A DNA stretch of 64,000 nt from Hetaerina americana (GCA_022747635.1 JAKTNV010000009.1:28931622-28995621), one strand, 5' to 3'. Numbered from the stretch's first letter, positions 34,905 to 46,580 are shown. Notes: a model not told the origin generated them from the sequence alone. A program made the numbers and translations.

Positions 34905-35775
34905 ACGAGGTTAAGTTTGAGGGGGAAGTGGTGTGACGAGGAAACATACAAAATGGACATTTTAACAAAGAATTACACGGCGTCACGGTTACTGTCATAA
35001 ATATTATAAGATTTTTTTTTAGAACTACGATCTGTTGGATTAAATCATTAGATTCATGAGTATCATGTTAATCTGAAAAACGTCACTCCTGATGAATCTG
35101 CTGATATTGGTCATATTCTGCAATAAAACATGTCTAAAAAAGCATTGTTTTTAACACCACACAATCAAGATAGCTGACGCCTCAAAGGTTTCTAAAAAGG
35201 ATGAAAGGAAGTTTTTTTCCACATTCAATCGAAATATATGTATACTTAATTTGCGAAATGCCCTGATACCAGATGATTTAATGGTGATCATTTCCAAAGC
35301 TACACCATTTTCTTTTGAGAGAGGGTGACTTCTCAAAATATTCGTGAATTACCCCATATTCTCATAACATGTAACTTTAAAACTTCTATCATTAGGTTCA
35401 GTCACCGGCGATTCTTCATGTGCGCATTTTTCAACCACTAATACGGCTAACGCTGGAAAGAAAGTAAAACCCAAAGCCGTACACTTATACCTGTACATAG
35501 CCGTACACAACGGCTAACGCTGGTTAGCTGAAATTCAAAATCTCTTTTCCCACATTTCATTCGGAAGTAAAACTCCAGCTGTAATTGTACTTGTGTCCTA
35601 CATAGATTACGTAGAAAGCTGCAAAATAATATTGACATCAACTGCAATAAAATACATTTAAAAATAATGGCATTTAGGACAAATTTTTGTCTGTAAGTGA
35701 TCTCATCAACAAGTTGATGCTCTTTACATTTATATCGGGATTAAAATCGGAATTTTTTAAGTACCAGATCTTCCT
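34905..35775. other. No recognised gene
   Basis: AT-rich sequence. A short direct repeat, CGGCTAACGCTGG, occurs at about 35443 and 35511. Confidence 0.45.
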
Positions 35776-35779
35776 GGGT

Positions 35780-35880
35780 AACCATAACCGGCACAGGGAA
35801 AGGAACTGGCTCCTCTACCTTGATGTGTGGATTTCACACGCCGTCGGGCTTAGTACTTGGTGAACATCACCTATCAAACC
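35780..35880 (+). repeat. SINE tail fragment (shared-tail family)
   Basis: Contains AACCGGCACAGGGAAAGGAA, then CTCCTCTACCTTGATGTGTG and TTCACACGCCGTCGGGC. It is the best copy of the tail shared with 6064-6225, 17197-17378 and 49160-49310. No head is visible upstream. Confidence 0.55.
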
Positions 35881-35889
35881 TTCGAGGCC

Positions 35890-36835
35890 AGTCAGCCAGT
35901 CAATGATGTTTTGATAACAATTCCTCTGCTTCAGACTTCTAGCCTTTTTAACCCAGTAGCCTTTTAGCGGGTATTGTGCTCTCTCTATGCTAACGCTCAC
36001 TATTTATGCTGATGAATACTTTTTACTCTTTTTTCCCTGCTACTCAATAGCGTATTTTACCTATTTGAAGTCTTTTTTTAATAATTCAACCCAGGAAATA
36101 GTTTATTTCTCAAATATTTTTGCTTTTTTCAATGCTTGATCTTAATTAGTTGTAACCTGGTGAATTGATTTATTATAATCGCATATTCTTCATAATATTC
36201 TTGTCTGCCTACATCTATAGCGCTTCTTATTCAGTGAAATAATGCTTTGAAGCCTCATACCATTTCTAGATATTGCTGCTTGCGCGTATGCAATGAATTT
36301 TAGGTCATAGTGCCACATTTTCTTCAATATCAATCTTTAGTCGAGCCTCTGTACTAAATTTTTATCAGCGTCTTTCATTAATGGAGATACTTCTGGTACA
36401 ATACAAAGTACGCACCCTTCCTATTCAACGAAAAGAATACCTAATATAGTAACTATATTGCTCTCTTCTTAAATATTAATTATAAAATTATTAAATATAT
36501 TCTGTACTCAAACTCAATAAACCTAAATTTATGTAATGCTGTCTATATGCCAGGGTGAATTCTCGGAACAGGTTTTGAACCACCCTGCATAATAGGAGAT
36601 CTAAGTTTAGAGGATTTCTCAGAATCTCCGTTCATAAGGATTGTGTTCGATTCTCATGAGCAACATGGTTATAGTAACACATTGGGTCTCGCTTGGGGGG
36701 AGTGGTGTCATTTGGAGAACTCTTATAAAACTCAATGCTCAATTCCATTGAGCCGTGGGTTACGTAGAACCGGAGTAGGGAATTCGATGGTTTCAGGTTC
36801 TACTTCGTGAAAATTCATGTTCACTGAATGACCAA
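35890..36835. other. AT-rich; possible degraded SINE at 36590-36780
   Basis: A B-box-like GTGTTCGATTCTC near 36647 hints at another degraded SINE, but no tail match is seen. Nothing else recognised. Confidence 0.35.
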
Positions 36836-36840
36836 AACTA

Positions 36841-36923
36841 TATTACACCACTACCGGTTTCGACGCGTTGGTGACAATACCTGATGGTGTCGTCTATGCG
36901 TCTAAACCGGTAGTAATGTAATA
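36841..36923. repeat. Fold-back with hammerhead-like core
   Basis: TATTACACCACTACCGGTTT at the left is the approximate inverse of AAACCGGTAGTAATGTAATA at the right. Between them the plus strand reads CCTGATGGTGTCGTCTATGC then GTCTAAAC, close to a hammerhead core (CTGATGR ... GAAAC) with GAAAC changed to TAAAC. Inverted repeats of this kind resemble Penelope-like element termini; that assignment is inference. Confidence 0.5.
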
Positions 36924-37206
36924 AAGTTTTTGCGTAAAAATACCAAGTTTAACTATTCAGTGACCATAGTAGCGGCTTACGACCTGAAGACTCCAGCTTA
37001 AAACCCTAGGCATGGCGTTTTATTTTCAATGACATCTCGATCCATACTTATGTCCCATGTGGAACACTAAAAAGGCAGTCTTTCGGATATGACTTTCAAT
37101 ATGATGCCCCTAAGAGCCTTTCGTAATGAGGTTTGTAAGAATGCGACTGGCTTCTCTCTCCATCCTTCCCATAATTCTTCACAATATTCCACACATACAA
37201 AATTGC

Positions 37207-37510
37207 CTACATATATCTAATGACGTAAATTGCCTCAGCTGGCGTTATCCTCCCATAATCATTTCCACTATCCGAGACCTTAGACCAGCAGTGGCAATTG
37301 GCCGCTTTTACACCAAGAGCGGTCATCGCTTTAGCCTTGGAATCAAGAAGAACACCTGCAAATCCCTTTGAATGCCTATATCTACGGCAATACTCCATAT
37401 AATGTCTTTTGTCTTTTATTTCTCTGTTGACTTTGCTATCTTTCATGTACTTGTTCGGAGCTCTCTTCCGATAGTGCTCACGAGCCCACTTCTCTGCTAT
37501 AAACTGGGCC
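37207..37510 (-). other. Unassigned open frame of about 100 codons
   Basis: Open on the minus strand from just after a TAG near 37510 to a stop at 37207. It includes HEAQFIAEKWAREHYRKRAP, then MKDSKVNREIKDKRHYMEY and FAGVLLDSKAKAMTALGV. The composition is protein-like, charged and unlike the low-complexity frames elsewhere. I do not recognise it. It could be an exon of a host gene or a transposon-derived segment; no good splice sites were seen. Confidence 0.25.
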
Positions 37511-37519
37511 TCGTGGCCG

Positions 37520-38520
37520 CTTTCGTAAGGGCTAATCTACCAAATACCTCTCCTTTCCTCCGTCTCTCTATCATTATACTCATTGTTTGCAACATAACCT
37601 TAATTATTTTGGCGTTTCGTCGAATCGAATACGGAAACTATAAAATCGAGTGTCGACACTTGAAGGGCGAAAGAATGATTTGAATTTTTTTTAAACTACG
37701 GAAAATTTAAACTTAGTATACTGTAGCGTATCTCGGATTCACAGGTGGAATTTTGACTTATATTTATGGCATGTTCTATTATTCATTTCCTTTTCCCTTC
37801 AACCTTTATGTTTTACCAAACATTACTGGTACTGAGCTGACGAATCAGGCCCAAAAACACGTTTTCGTGTTAAATAGTACTATATATATATAGTTAAAGT
37901 ACATCGCCCGAAAATTGCATCATGCTTATTCTTCATCCATGCATTCGCAATCTACCATATTTTCCTTGATCTCATCTTTGCCTTTAAAATCCCCACATTA
38001 ATAGTAAGGATGATAATGCACAACCCGCGCCCCATTCTTTCTAAAAGTTTCATCTCTGCTTTCATAGTATCTGATCACGGTCTCTCGCTCTCTGTAATGC
38101 TTTTGTATAAATCCACACGATATATAATGTATGAATCCACAAGAGATTAGTATGTGAATAACATTAATAGACGAGCGTTATTCAAAGATTCCTGACAGCC
38201 TATTTGGTTTGGAAATACGTCCAACATATCATCCAAATGAGAATCATAAATCACAAATTTTACCTTTCCAGGAGCACTCAGAAAGAGAGCAGCTTATTAC
38301 CGACGAGGGTTCTATAGTCGTTGTTATTGAATGCTCTTTGCTCAAACTCTTGCCTCTTGAGTATTGCGAAAGAGATATCACTCCATTCTTTGTAGATGCA
38401 GCAGATCTTGTGGTTTACATCCAGAGCCATACTAAAGGTTAGATTCTGTGGGAGACGAATATCTCGGATGTGATGATCATTTTGACTGTCATCACCTTCA
38501 ATCCCTTCCACTTAACTGTG
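37520..38520. other. No recognised gene
   Basis: AT-rich sequence; the overlapping frames at 38209-38511 on both strands are not recognised. Confidence 0.4.
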
Positions 38521-38521
38521 A

Positions 38522-38563
<42 letters not shown>

Positions 38564-38650
38564 GTATATATATATGTATATATATATGTATATATATATA
38601 TCGGATATAAAAAATATATATAATATATATATATATCCATGTGTATATAC
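38522..38650. repeat. (TA)n microsatellite with TG interruptions
   Basis: Alternating TA with regular TGTATA interruptions. All frames across it are Ile/Tyr repeats without coding meaning. Confidence 0.95.
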
Positions 38651-38654
38651 AAGT

Positions 38655-40090
38655 ATCTTGTACATCTATGAGTATTTATTTAGTGCAATTTTTGCGAGAC
38701 ATAGCAAGTATTAGTCCCACAATTTTTTTTATTTTTATGGCTTTTCTGTATACCAACGTATTTTCTCAAAATTTCCCCTGAATATGTGGTTAGAAAGCAT
38801 GTTTATCAGAGCGGAGATGTAATAAGGTACCCTGTGTATGCCATCTTGTTATTTTTTCGGTAAAAAAGGTTTATCATAGAGTACGGCATATCAAGAGAAT
38901 TCTTAATTTCGTTCATCTCGTAAATTGTAATGAAGTTGTATGTTTATGGTTTCTTTCGGATTTATTATTAATGCTTCTTCCGCCCTTACGACTACAGCTG
39001 TCCTATTTCCTAATACTCCAGTTGATTTTATAGATAGAGTATTTACGCTACTTTTCCATTTATTAAACTGCTTCAATGCTCCAAATCACCATAAGGAGAG
39101 AATCTGTGCCTCCAAAATGAGCTTCGGTTAATCGGCGAATATTTATGGTAAATTTGTCAGAAGGCATAGAGCCCAAAACGGTAATGCCTTCATTTTAACT
39201 AATAATTTATTAAGAAACATCTTTTGAAAATGTTAGTTATTATTTAAGTACAGATAAACTTGTAACATAGGAATGGTTAACATGGGAAGTTTATACAATT
39301 TTAGGGGAAAAATTTGTAATTTTGCCTAAAGCGATGTTTATAAAGTTTCGTAACAGTGCTTGTTAAGAATGATATTGATGGTTCAAGCTCAAGGAAAGTA
39401 GGGGAGAGTAAATGTGGAGATCTTGTTGATGAAAATGATCGAAAGGTTCAAGCCACGGAAGACGAAATTGTGAGCCTCTTGGATGCAACATGGAAAAATA
39501 GAAAATTATTGATTGATATTCGAGGACAGTGAGAAGGTGGACGTAGGAGATACCCCTGTAGTCGGAAGAATTTTGGGTAAGGATTTTGTGGCACCATTAC
39601 AGGCCATATTTGGTTGGTATTATTCTGTATTCCACAAGGATTTCAATTAGATTCCTGGGAACGCTCAAAATATAGCATTTGCCCGTTAGTCTACTTAGAA
39701 TAACGATTATAGAATGACCACACTGGTAGAAACCTTAATGATGAAGTGTAGAAAGTAAAGTCCTGAATCGGTCTCGGGAATCTGAGGTCAATTATTTAGT
39801 ACGTTTAAGACTTAATGTTTTTCCACAGGATCGGTAGGAAATAGTGAGGATATCCATTCGGAGAATAATTGGGCAATATTCATAATAATACACCCATAAT
39901 TCATCGCACCGATGTGAGGATTTTGTTGGTGTTGATTTTGCTTAGTGCATAGAAACGGAATTCTTGGACGAAGCAAACAGTATCCTAGAATAAGAATTTT
40001 AATTAAATATTTGCCAGAAAAAAATAATAGAATTCGAGGGTCGTTCACCTAATCCTTAGGAAGATATTAAAAAAACATTATTTGTGGGTT
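38655..40090. other. AT-rich; possible decayed coding stretch near 39350-39640
   Basis: A plus-strand frame without ATG (about 39350-39531) reads protein-like segments such as VQATEDEIVSLLDATWKN. Another frame then gives EDSEKVDVGDTPVVGRILG and stops near 39650. The two could be one frameshifted coding relic. Nothing recognised. Confidence 0.25.
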
Positions 40091-40097
40091 AATTTAT

Positions 40098-41110
40098 TTA
40101 TTTTTCAACATAATCTCCTTTTATTTTGATACACCTTTCCCAGTGTTTCTCAAACCTTTTTAAACCGTCCATAAAGTAGGGTTTCTAAAGGTCCTCATAA
40201 TCGGCATCTGGGTTGGCGATGACCTCGTTCGACGTAATCGCCGGGACATTTTTTCAAGTTTGGACACAAAAAAAGTCACTGGGGGCATATCTGGTAAATA
40301 CGGTGGATGTTGTAATCATTCGACCTTTAATTCCATAATTTTCGCCATGAAAATTGCGCAGGTGTGTGCATTGTCTTGGTGGAAGATAATTATATTGTTT
40401 CCCTAATTAGAGCGGTTTTTTCTTAATTTCTTCGCTCAGCTGGTGCAATAACGACGCCTAATAATCTTCATTAATCGTTTGTCCTTTTTGCGAGTAATCG
40501 AGGTATATTCTTCTGCGTGCATCCTGAAAAACTGTGGCCATCACCCTGTCGGCCGATTTCACCGTCTTTGCCTTCTTTAGATTCGGATTGCCTTTAGAAA
40601 CCCATTGTTTCGATTGTTCCTTTATTTCTGGAGTGTAGTAGTGTATCTATGTTTTGTCCCAATTATGTATCGACGCAGTCATTCGTCAGCATTTAGACGA
40701 AACCAGCCTCCGCATCGACCTCACGGTTGCGTTTATTCTCCGCTGAGAACAAATGCAGCAACTATCTTCCCGAGATTTTTTTACACCCAATTTATCTTGT
40801 AAAATTGAAAACACTGTGCTTACCCTATGTTATGCCTGTGGCCTAAAATATTTGGCGAACTTTGATTCGTCGATCATTTAAAACCATATTGGTTATGGGA
40901 TTGCTAAGGTGGAATTTGCTAATCATTTCAGAATAAAACACTTCCCCTGGACCTTCCGAAAGATTTTCATAATTTGTGGATGTACAGCCACAGTTAAACT
41001 CATTAACCGAATTGTTAAGAGTCGCAAGTACAGGAGCGGATGTGCCATGAAATTCAACCAACTCGGCTTTGATCTCGTTCGGTGTTAAACGTTTTATCTT
41101 TTAAATCTTG
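40098..41110 (-). pseudogene. Full-span but decayed mariner-like transposase
   Basis: Landmarks run in family order on the minus strand. LTPNEIKAELVEFHGTSAP (about 41090-41030) is followed by a GRP-linker region, VLNDRRIKVRQIF (about 40880-40843), and a region equivalent to the first catalytic Asp, which is not preserved. Then come EQSKQWVSKGNPN, KKAKTVKSADRVMATVF and a second-Asp motif HQDNAHTCAIFMAKI. A third-Asp region PPYLPDMPPVTFF has lost its final Asp, and the end is MDGLKRFEKHW and GDYVEK with the stop at 40098. Many stops and frameshifts are present. It is the same family as 3037-3404, but nearly full length, so older inactivation by point decay is likely. Confidence 0.75.
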
Positions 41111-41114
41111 GATT

Positions 41115-41976
41115 TTATAAGGAATTGCTGAACGAACACGCACCCTTAATGATATCCCAGTTAAAAATGTTATAATCTTTGAGAAATATAGAGCTCCTAT
41201 AACGGCATATGTATGCAATATACTATCATATACATAATTGATTTTTGGAATAAAGTGAACAAAAATTCCATAGTTATCGTGATTATATATTTGTCAATTG
41301 TCATCATTATGTATTTCAAACTGAATTGGTTTAAGGAAAGATGAAATGTTTTCAACAGAGTAAAATTAAGCCCTTACAAGTATTTCCAACACATTTCTGG
41401 AAGTCTAAGCTGAACTAAATTCCCTTTGTTCATTGATTTTTGGAATAAATTGAAGAAATGTCATAGTTATTATGATTACATATTTGTCAAATGTTTAGCA
41501 GTTTATTATACTTATATTAAATTAGTGAAGTTTATTGTTTTGTAAAATTAATAAAACATATTTTCCGGTAAAACGTGGGAAAATGTAGAAAATTACTGAA
41601 TATTAGTGTCATCGAATTTTTGAATGCCTAGCTTTTACATCAATTAATCACCTAATTCATGCATTTAACGTTCATATTTTTAAAAATAATTTACCGTAAA
41701 TGGGTCTTAATAGTCAGAAGGGAGACTAAGTATTCTTGAGGACTATTAATTTGCTACTCGGGGAACTAAGAGGTAGATGTACACTTTTCCCGTTTCTCAA
41801 TAGTTTCAACTAGCTTCTGAAAACTAAAATATGCCTGTATCCATTGCGGGTTCGGAATTTTTATCCTGCATGGGTAAATTCACCATCTCATTTTTGAGAA
41901 GATTTGCAACTTTTAACATAAATATTTTCGAAAATTTACGTAATTCTTAAAATTTACACTCACTTATACCATGTTG

Positions 41977-41978
<2 letters not shown>
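41115..41978. other. No recognised gene
   Basis: AT-rich sequence. The repeated phrase TGATTTTTGGAATAAA occurs at about 41239 and 41431, which suggests a local duplication. Confidence 0.4.

Positions 41979-42023
<45 letters not shown>
41979..42023. repeat. (TA)n microsatellite
   Basis: Uninterrupted AT alternation of about 45 nt. Confidence 0.95.
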
Positions 42024-42026
<3 letters not shown>

Positions 42027-43015
42027 TTTATACACCTTTAACGCCCGGCAACACAGGTGTCAGAAGATATTTACCTGCGCTGAAAAAGGATGACAGTTAT
42101 GGTCTCAGACTGATATTCTTATCGAAAATATTCGTCAAAGGGAAGAAGTACGCAGAAAGGTTGTCAAAAACTTACACAGATAATTCACTCATTCAAGGTA
42201 ATCTACCTAATAACCGGTAGTTTTGGACAGTCCATAACGACTGTTATGTTTAACGTATCATGTCAACTTCCTCTTGTTTGCCCTATAGTCCTTCTACCTG
42301 CTTTCATGCGATTTTATGAGTCTATATTCCCTCCCTTCCTTCATCCCTATTTTCTTATACTTTCCCTTCTATCAGAACTTGAAATATCCCACCGCTTTTC
42401 AATATTTTCCTCCTCTCACATTTTTTATCTTCTTCGGACTCACTGCTCTCACCATTTTGTTGAACTTCTTTGGCAGTATTTATCTTATTTTCATCTCATT
42501 TTCTCCATTACTCGCTATGACCGCGTCTCGAAAACATCATTCTATGTTTATTCCTTTACCTCAAAGAACGTGTAGAATATCAACTCGGTGTTATATTCCT
42601 TATGAATTTCTTCATCATTTTTCTCTGCATCTTTGAGTTTTGCATGGCATCTGTCCTCAGTTTCCTTCTGCTTGCAATTTTTTTTTAATCTTGCAACTGA
42701 TTCTATGGGTACCGCAACGCAAATCTCTTGAAAAACACTAATCCAATTCGTAAATAATTCTTCCTCATATAGAGTTTTCACTTCTATTTTTATTTTTAAT
42801 TTACCTACATTTGGAGAATCTTAACATTGTTTTATTATTGAGGTATCTTCAACCCATCCATACCTCTTCCAATATTTATGATAAAAATATTCAACATTAA
42901 CTACCATCTCTTGGCTGTCTGACTAGCTATTGCTTGATCACCTGCAAAAATCTTTCTTCAATCCTTATATCCTCATGTCAAGGCTTTTCTATGCCATTCT
43001 CAACATTTCGCCACC
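42024..43015. other. Repeat fragment and unassigned frames
   Basis: GGTAATCTACCTAATAACCG near 42197 and the pyrimidine-rich sequence after it resemble the 13.7-kb repeat arm. The minus frame 42548-42781 (77 codons; Lys/Glu-rich) is not recognised and could belong to a decayed LINE. Confidence 0.35.
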
Positions 43016-43017
43016 AT

Positions 43018-43610
43018 GATATATTTATTTATTTTTATTTTAAAACATTATTCACATACAGCAGTAGCGCCATTTTACAGTGACAAATATAACAAACATG
43101 AAAGAGGACAAAAGACAATAACAGCATAACAATAACAACGAGAACCAAGCATGGACCGGGGAAAATTTTAATTTACTGAAAGGTAGGATAAAGCTTGGGT
43201 GGTGAAATTGTTGCATGATAAGTTAAAGGGGTCGACAGTGTGAGGGAGTGAATTTAGAAGGGAGGAGAGGCGAAATAACAGTGAGCGCTTGGTGAGAGAC
43301 ATTCTAGGAATAGACAGATGGAGTAGGGAGTGGGTGCGGGTGGATCGGGTTGGTATCCTGAAGTTGAAGAAAGATAGCAGTTCAGGGCAATCAATGGCCG
43401 AGTTTAGGGTGTTGTGGAGGAGTTTTAAATCAGCTTAAAGTCTGCAGCTTTGGGGACTAGAAATGGAGAGGGAGGACAGAACAGCATTTGAGGACATATT
43501 GCGGTAGTGTGGGACTCGGTGTTTGACTATTTTGGCAAAGTAGTGAAAGATGAAATCAAGGGATTTAAGATTAGTTGGGGATGACGTGGATGGGGATATG
43601 TTTATAAGTA
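43018..43610 (-). pseudogene. 5'-truncated LINE 3' end
   Basis: On the minus strand a reading with one stop gives VKHRVPHYRNMSSNAVLSSL, then LLHNTLNSAIDCPELLSFF, RIPTRSTRTHSLLHLSIPR and LLFRLSSLLNSLPHT. This resembles the C-terminal end downstream of the reverse transcriptase domain in non-LTR elements. After a stop and about 200 nt of 3' sequence it ends in AATAAAAATAAATAAATA (about 43020-43037), a tail-like A-rich end. This suits 5' truncation during target-primed insertion. Confidence 0.55.
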
Positions 43611-44052
43611 CCACCAATAAAGGGCAACCCTGTCTCGCTTGCCGGCATATGACTGCCCATCCAAATTCTCCCACTGCTACAGCTAACTGTGACATTGATT
43701 GAGATACAGGTTCCGAATAAGATAAATTAACCTTGTCCACAAACTTTGCGATAATTTTTCGTTGCATGTGTTATTTTATGAATTTATCATTTTGCTTGAT
43801 TCTGTTAATGTTAGCAATAAAATAATTATTTATACTCGAATAAGCTATATATCCAGTGTACACCTATATTTTCCAATAATTCCATCAACTTTGTTTTATC
43901 TGCTTATTCTTCGCAAAACGCAAGAGTTGCACTAGGGCATTGCGATTTTATTTTTTATATACATGTATGCCTTCCATTTTTCTCGTTACTTCCCTTGTGT
44001 CATGCATTCTACCTCTTTTCTAAACATATTGATCTTCGACTTGATAGCTGTA

Positions 44053-44290
44053 TCAGCTCTTATGCATCCTTCTATAGATGATTCTTTGAAACACCTCTAC
44101 TACGAATGAAACTAAAACCAATTTCCTGTAGTTCACAACTACTGACACCCTACCGTTTTCGGGATGGGCATTAAAGTTAAAACTCTTTAGAAACTCTATG
44201 GGAATGTTGCACGAGCCGCTGGCTTGTTCAGCTGTTTTCCTCTTTGCCCTCTTTCTATCTATCAATCTAGTATTCTTGAACCGAAGCTTT
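44053..44290 (-). pseudogene. LINE reverse transcriptase fragment (fingers)
   Basis: Minus-strand frame from 44265 reads NIPIEFLKSF, then VNYRKLVLVSFVVEVFQRII and YRRM. The order matches reverse transcriptase blocks with D-G-IP-E-LK followed by YR-I-L-S---K---RII--R. The stop at 44053 and diverged residues mark it as decayed. It lies 0.9 kb downstream of the endonuclease relic at 45150-45390 on the same strand, so both probably belong to one old LINE. Confidence 0.45.
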
Positions 44291-44417
44291 CCTAGTGTAC
44301 GTTAATTTCCTTTCTATTTCTAAGCTTGCTGACTTGATTTGATTACCGTAAATATCTTCAACGTAGTCTTTTCACCTTCCCAGGATCTCTTTTGGTGCCA
44401 AAACTTATTAATTGAAA

Positions 44418-44510
44418 ATTAAAAATTGGCAAGTTTCCACAAAATATCTTATTTTGTTTTTATATTTTATTTTTTGTGTTATATTTTGTGGATAATTGCC
44501 AATTTTTAAT
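44418..44510. repeat. Inverted repeat, 30-bp arms
   Basis: Arms 44418-44447 and 44481-44510 (ATTAAAAATTGGCAA... and its inverse) have a few mismatches and a 33-nt AT-rich loop. It lies inside the decayed LINE region. Confidence 0.75.
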
Positions 44511-45149
44511 TAATTATGATGTTCCACCATATCACGCCTGGAACGTCTCTTTTAATCCAAAAATAATGTCCCCATCTTAAAACTTGGAATCAGTCAAGGT
44601 TTTCCATCGCAAGATTTTGACTTTCTCATGTACCGCTTCTGCTTTTCCATTTCCATGAAATGTCGTCATGCACATATCTTCGTACTTCTCTTTCACGACC
44701 ATTTTATGAGCTGTTTTATTTCGCTACTCAATTAATTAATTTAGCTCTCCGTACACTCTACTCCCAATTTCCGAGTTCCTATTTTCTAATGTAATGTATT
44801 TCTTATATCTTTCTTCCACGATCGGTGACTTATTATTTCACTTAGTTTTTGCCATTTATATTGTATTCTTTCGCTTCTCATTTTATCTCTTTTTTTGTGA
44901 GATGCTTACATTTGCTATGCCAATCAATGCTTCAGGTAGTTATTTATTAAGTATTTTTTGGTACTCATTCTTATTTACTTCCGTGAAAATTTCAGCATTC
45001 ACTCTTTCAGATTTTGCACTCTCCTTTTCCTTCTAACCCTTTGAAATTTGGAATTGCATTTCATGATAAGTAATTAATTTGCCTAAGCTGCTGCATTTGC
45101 TCCAAGGAAGTGGTACGATTTGGTGAGGCTCTTTATAGAAATATCTCAA

Positions 45150-45390
45150 GCCATTACGTATTTAAGCGTGTAACTCCTTGTTCTCCTGACATTTTCCATA
45201 TGTACCTTCCCTTGAGAAAGTGTTTCAACAAGGTGTTTGAAACTCTTTTTCCCACAGAGTTTCACCGTTTTCCTTCCGTCATCATTCCTAATTCCTTAAC
45301 AGTACTTCCTTACCTCTCTCCCATCTCTTTCTTAGCCTTTTCCTGCTTTCAAATCCCCCGTCACATACATCCTAGTAGGTCTAGCCTCGC
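45150..45390 (-). pseudogene. LINE endonuclease relic (GDLNAxVG region)
   Basis: A single minus-strand frame with two stops reads YVTGDLKAGKG, ERDGREVRKYC, GIRNDDGRKTVKLCGKKSF and ETLSQGKVHMENVRR. This parallels the AP-endonuclease region of non-LTR retrotransposons (GDxNA-xG, then G-RN--G--L---C). The conserved Asn after GDL is Lys here. It pairs with the reverse transcriptase fragment at 44053-44290. Confidence 0.55.
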
Positions 45391-45503
45391 AATAGCCATG
45401 GTTCATTTCCCACTTGCGATCACTCATATTGGGATCTTGAGGAAAAGGATTGAGGTAGTTTCGCCTTTTCTTACTCAGTAACGTTGTTAAAATGACTGCA
45501 TTT

Positions 45504-45547
45504 CTTAGATGTCCATCCCACTGGAGCCAGAGGGGTGGACATCTAAG
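45504..45547. repeat. Hairpin, 16-bp arms
   Basis: CTTAGATGTCCATCCC (45504-45519) and its inverse (45532-45547) pair with one mismatch around a 12-nt loop. Confidence 0.85.
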
Positions 45548-45804
45548 TAATGCCTTTGCAACCGCCTCACTGAGGAACAGGGGATGCGCATACTATTTTT
45601 CTTCTGTCTGCTGCCCTTCAACCTATGGTTTACCATACCAAGAACTATCAGTATTCCATCAAGCAGTACTGTAGAACTATTGGAACGCACCAGCTCTTCC
45701 ACCACGCCAATGTTGTTTTCCTTGGAAATGGTATCATCGGAACACGCTGGAAAAATCACTATTTTTTGGTTCACAGCTGTATTTTAGAGAAATTAAAAAC
45801 ACAG

Positions 45805-45885
45805 TAATCAACCGGCTGTTCGGTGAGGGTGGAGCTCGCCAGATGGCGTGTGAAATTCACGCATCAGGGTAGAGGGTAATATATT
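45805..45885 (-). repeat. SINE tail fragment, minus strand
   Basis: On the minus strand, CCTCTACCCTGATGCGTGAA then TTCACACGCCATCTGGCGAG resembles the shared SINE tail at 35780-35880. Confidence 0.4.
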
Positions 45886-46079
45886 TTGCTTTGTTTAATC
45901 AACTTAAATATTGGGAAACTTAATGAACAAAAACTAGAATTAAAATAGTATTTCTTAGAATTCTTTTAAGAATATCCACGTAAGCAAGAAATATTTTTTG
46001 TGAATAATACCTCGAGTTAATACGAAAACCTTGCAACAAACCTAATTATGTCATTCGCGAGGCTGATTTCGCTCTAGTG

Positions 46080-46570
46080 GCCGATGCAGAGATAATTGTA
46101 CCTCGACGAATCATCCCCATTTTTCTCCTCTATTCCCTAGCCTCGTTTAAAGTTTCCGTTACTGAAAGCAGACACCTTCGGAAGTCCATCGCCGCGCGAA
46201 ACGTGGAAAAAAGGGGTCATCTCTTGTTACTACTCACATCTCGTTCGCGTTGTGACGCGAAATTTCCCGAATGTCTGTCGCTCCAGTGTTGCAAAAATTG
46301 ACTATCAACGACAGTTATGCAAGAGTTGATTGTGCCGCTTTGCTGGCTCGTGTTCCATGGAGACCTCCAGAATTTAAGAAAAATACCATTGGTCAGCGGC
46401 GCGATACTGTACAGGTTTGTAGTACATCCTCATGTCGATTCTCTGAAGTCTCCTTCCCACGACCACCAGTTCTCCATTGAGTCGGCCGCTTGGACAGTTC
46501 TCCAACCCCCACCCCCCGTTGACTCTCCCTCTTCTGCGGGGCTCTGGGAATGGCTTCTCCAAACGTGGTG
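46080..46570. other. GC/CpG-rich island containing a candidate first exon
   Basis: CpG frequency rises from about 46180. The candidate coding exon 46271-46414 lies inside it, followed by Pro-rich frames that I treat as intron sequence. The island ends at the (TA)n/(TG)n tract at 46.58 kb. Confidence 0.4.
46271..46414 (+). CDS. Candidate first coding exon, 48 codons, unidentified gene
   Basis: The ATG at 46271 begins [20 protein letters not shown], continuing [20 protein letters not shown] and GQRRDTVQ. The reading ends exactly on a codon at ACAG/GTTTGT (donor 46415), so the intron would be phase 0. The residue mix, with charged and hydrophobic positions and no low complexity, differs from chance frames in this window. 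It sits in a CpG-rich island typical of 5' ends. The donor is weaker than consensus at +3 and +4. I cannot name the protein. The frame stays open to 46480, but the extra residues (Ser/Pro/Arg-rich) look like intron. Confidence 0.45.
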
Positions 46571-46580
46571 TGAATGAGGT

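Noticed and set aside
45505..45774. 89-codon minus frame as a gene
   Set aside because: It overlaps a hairpin at one end, has no recognised motif and lacks splice or promoter context.
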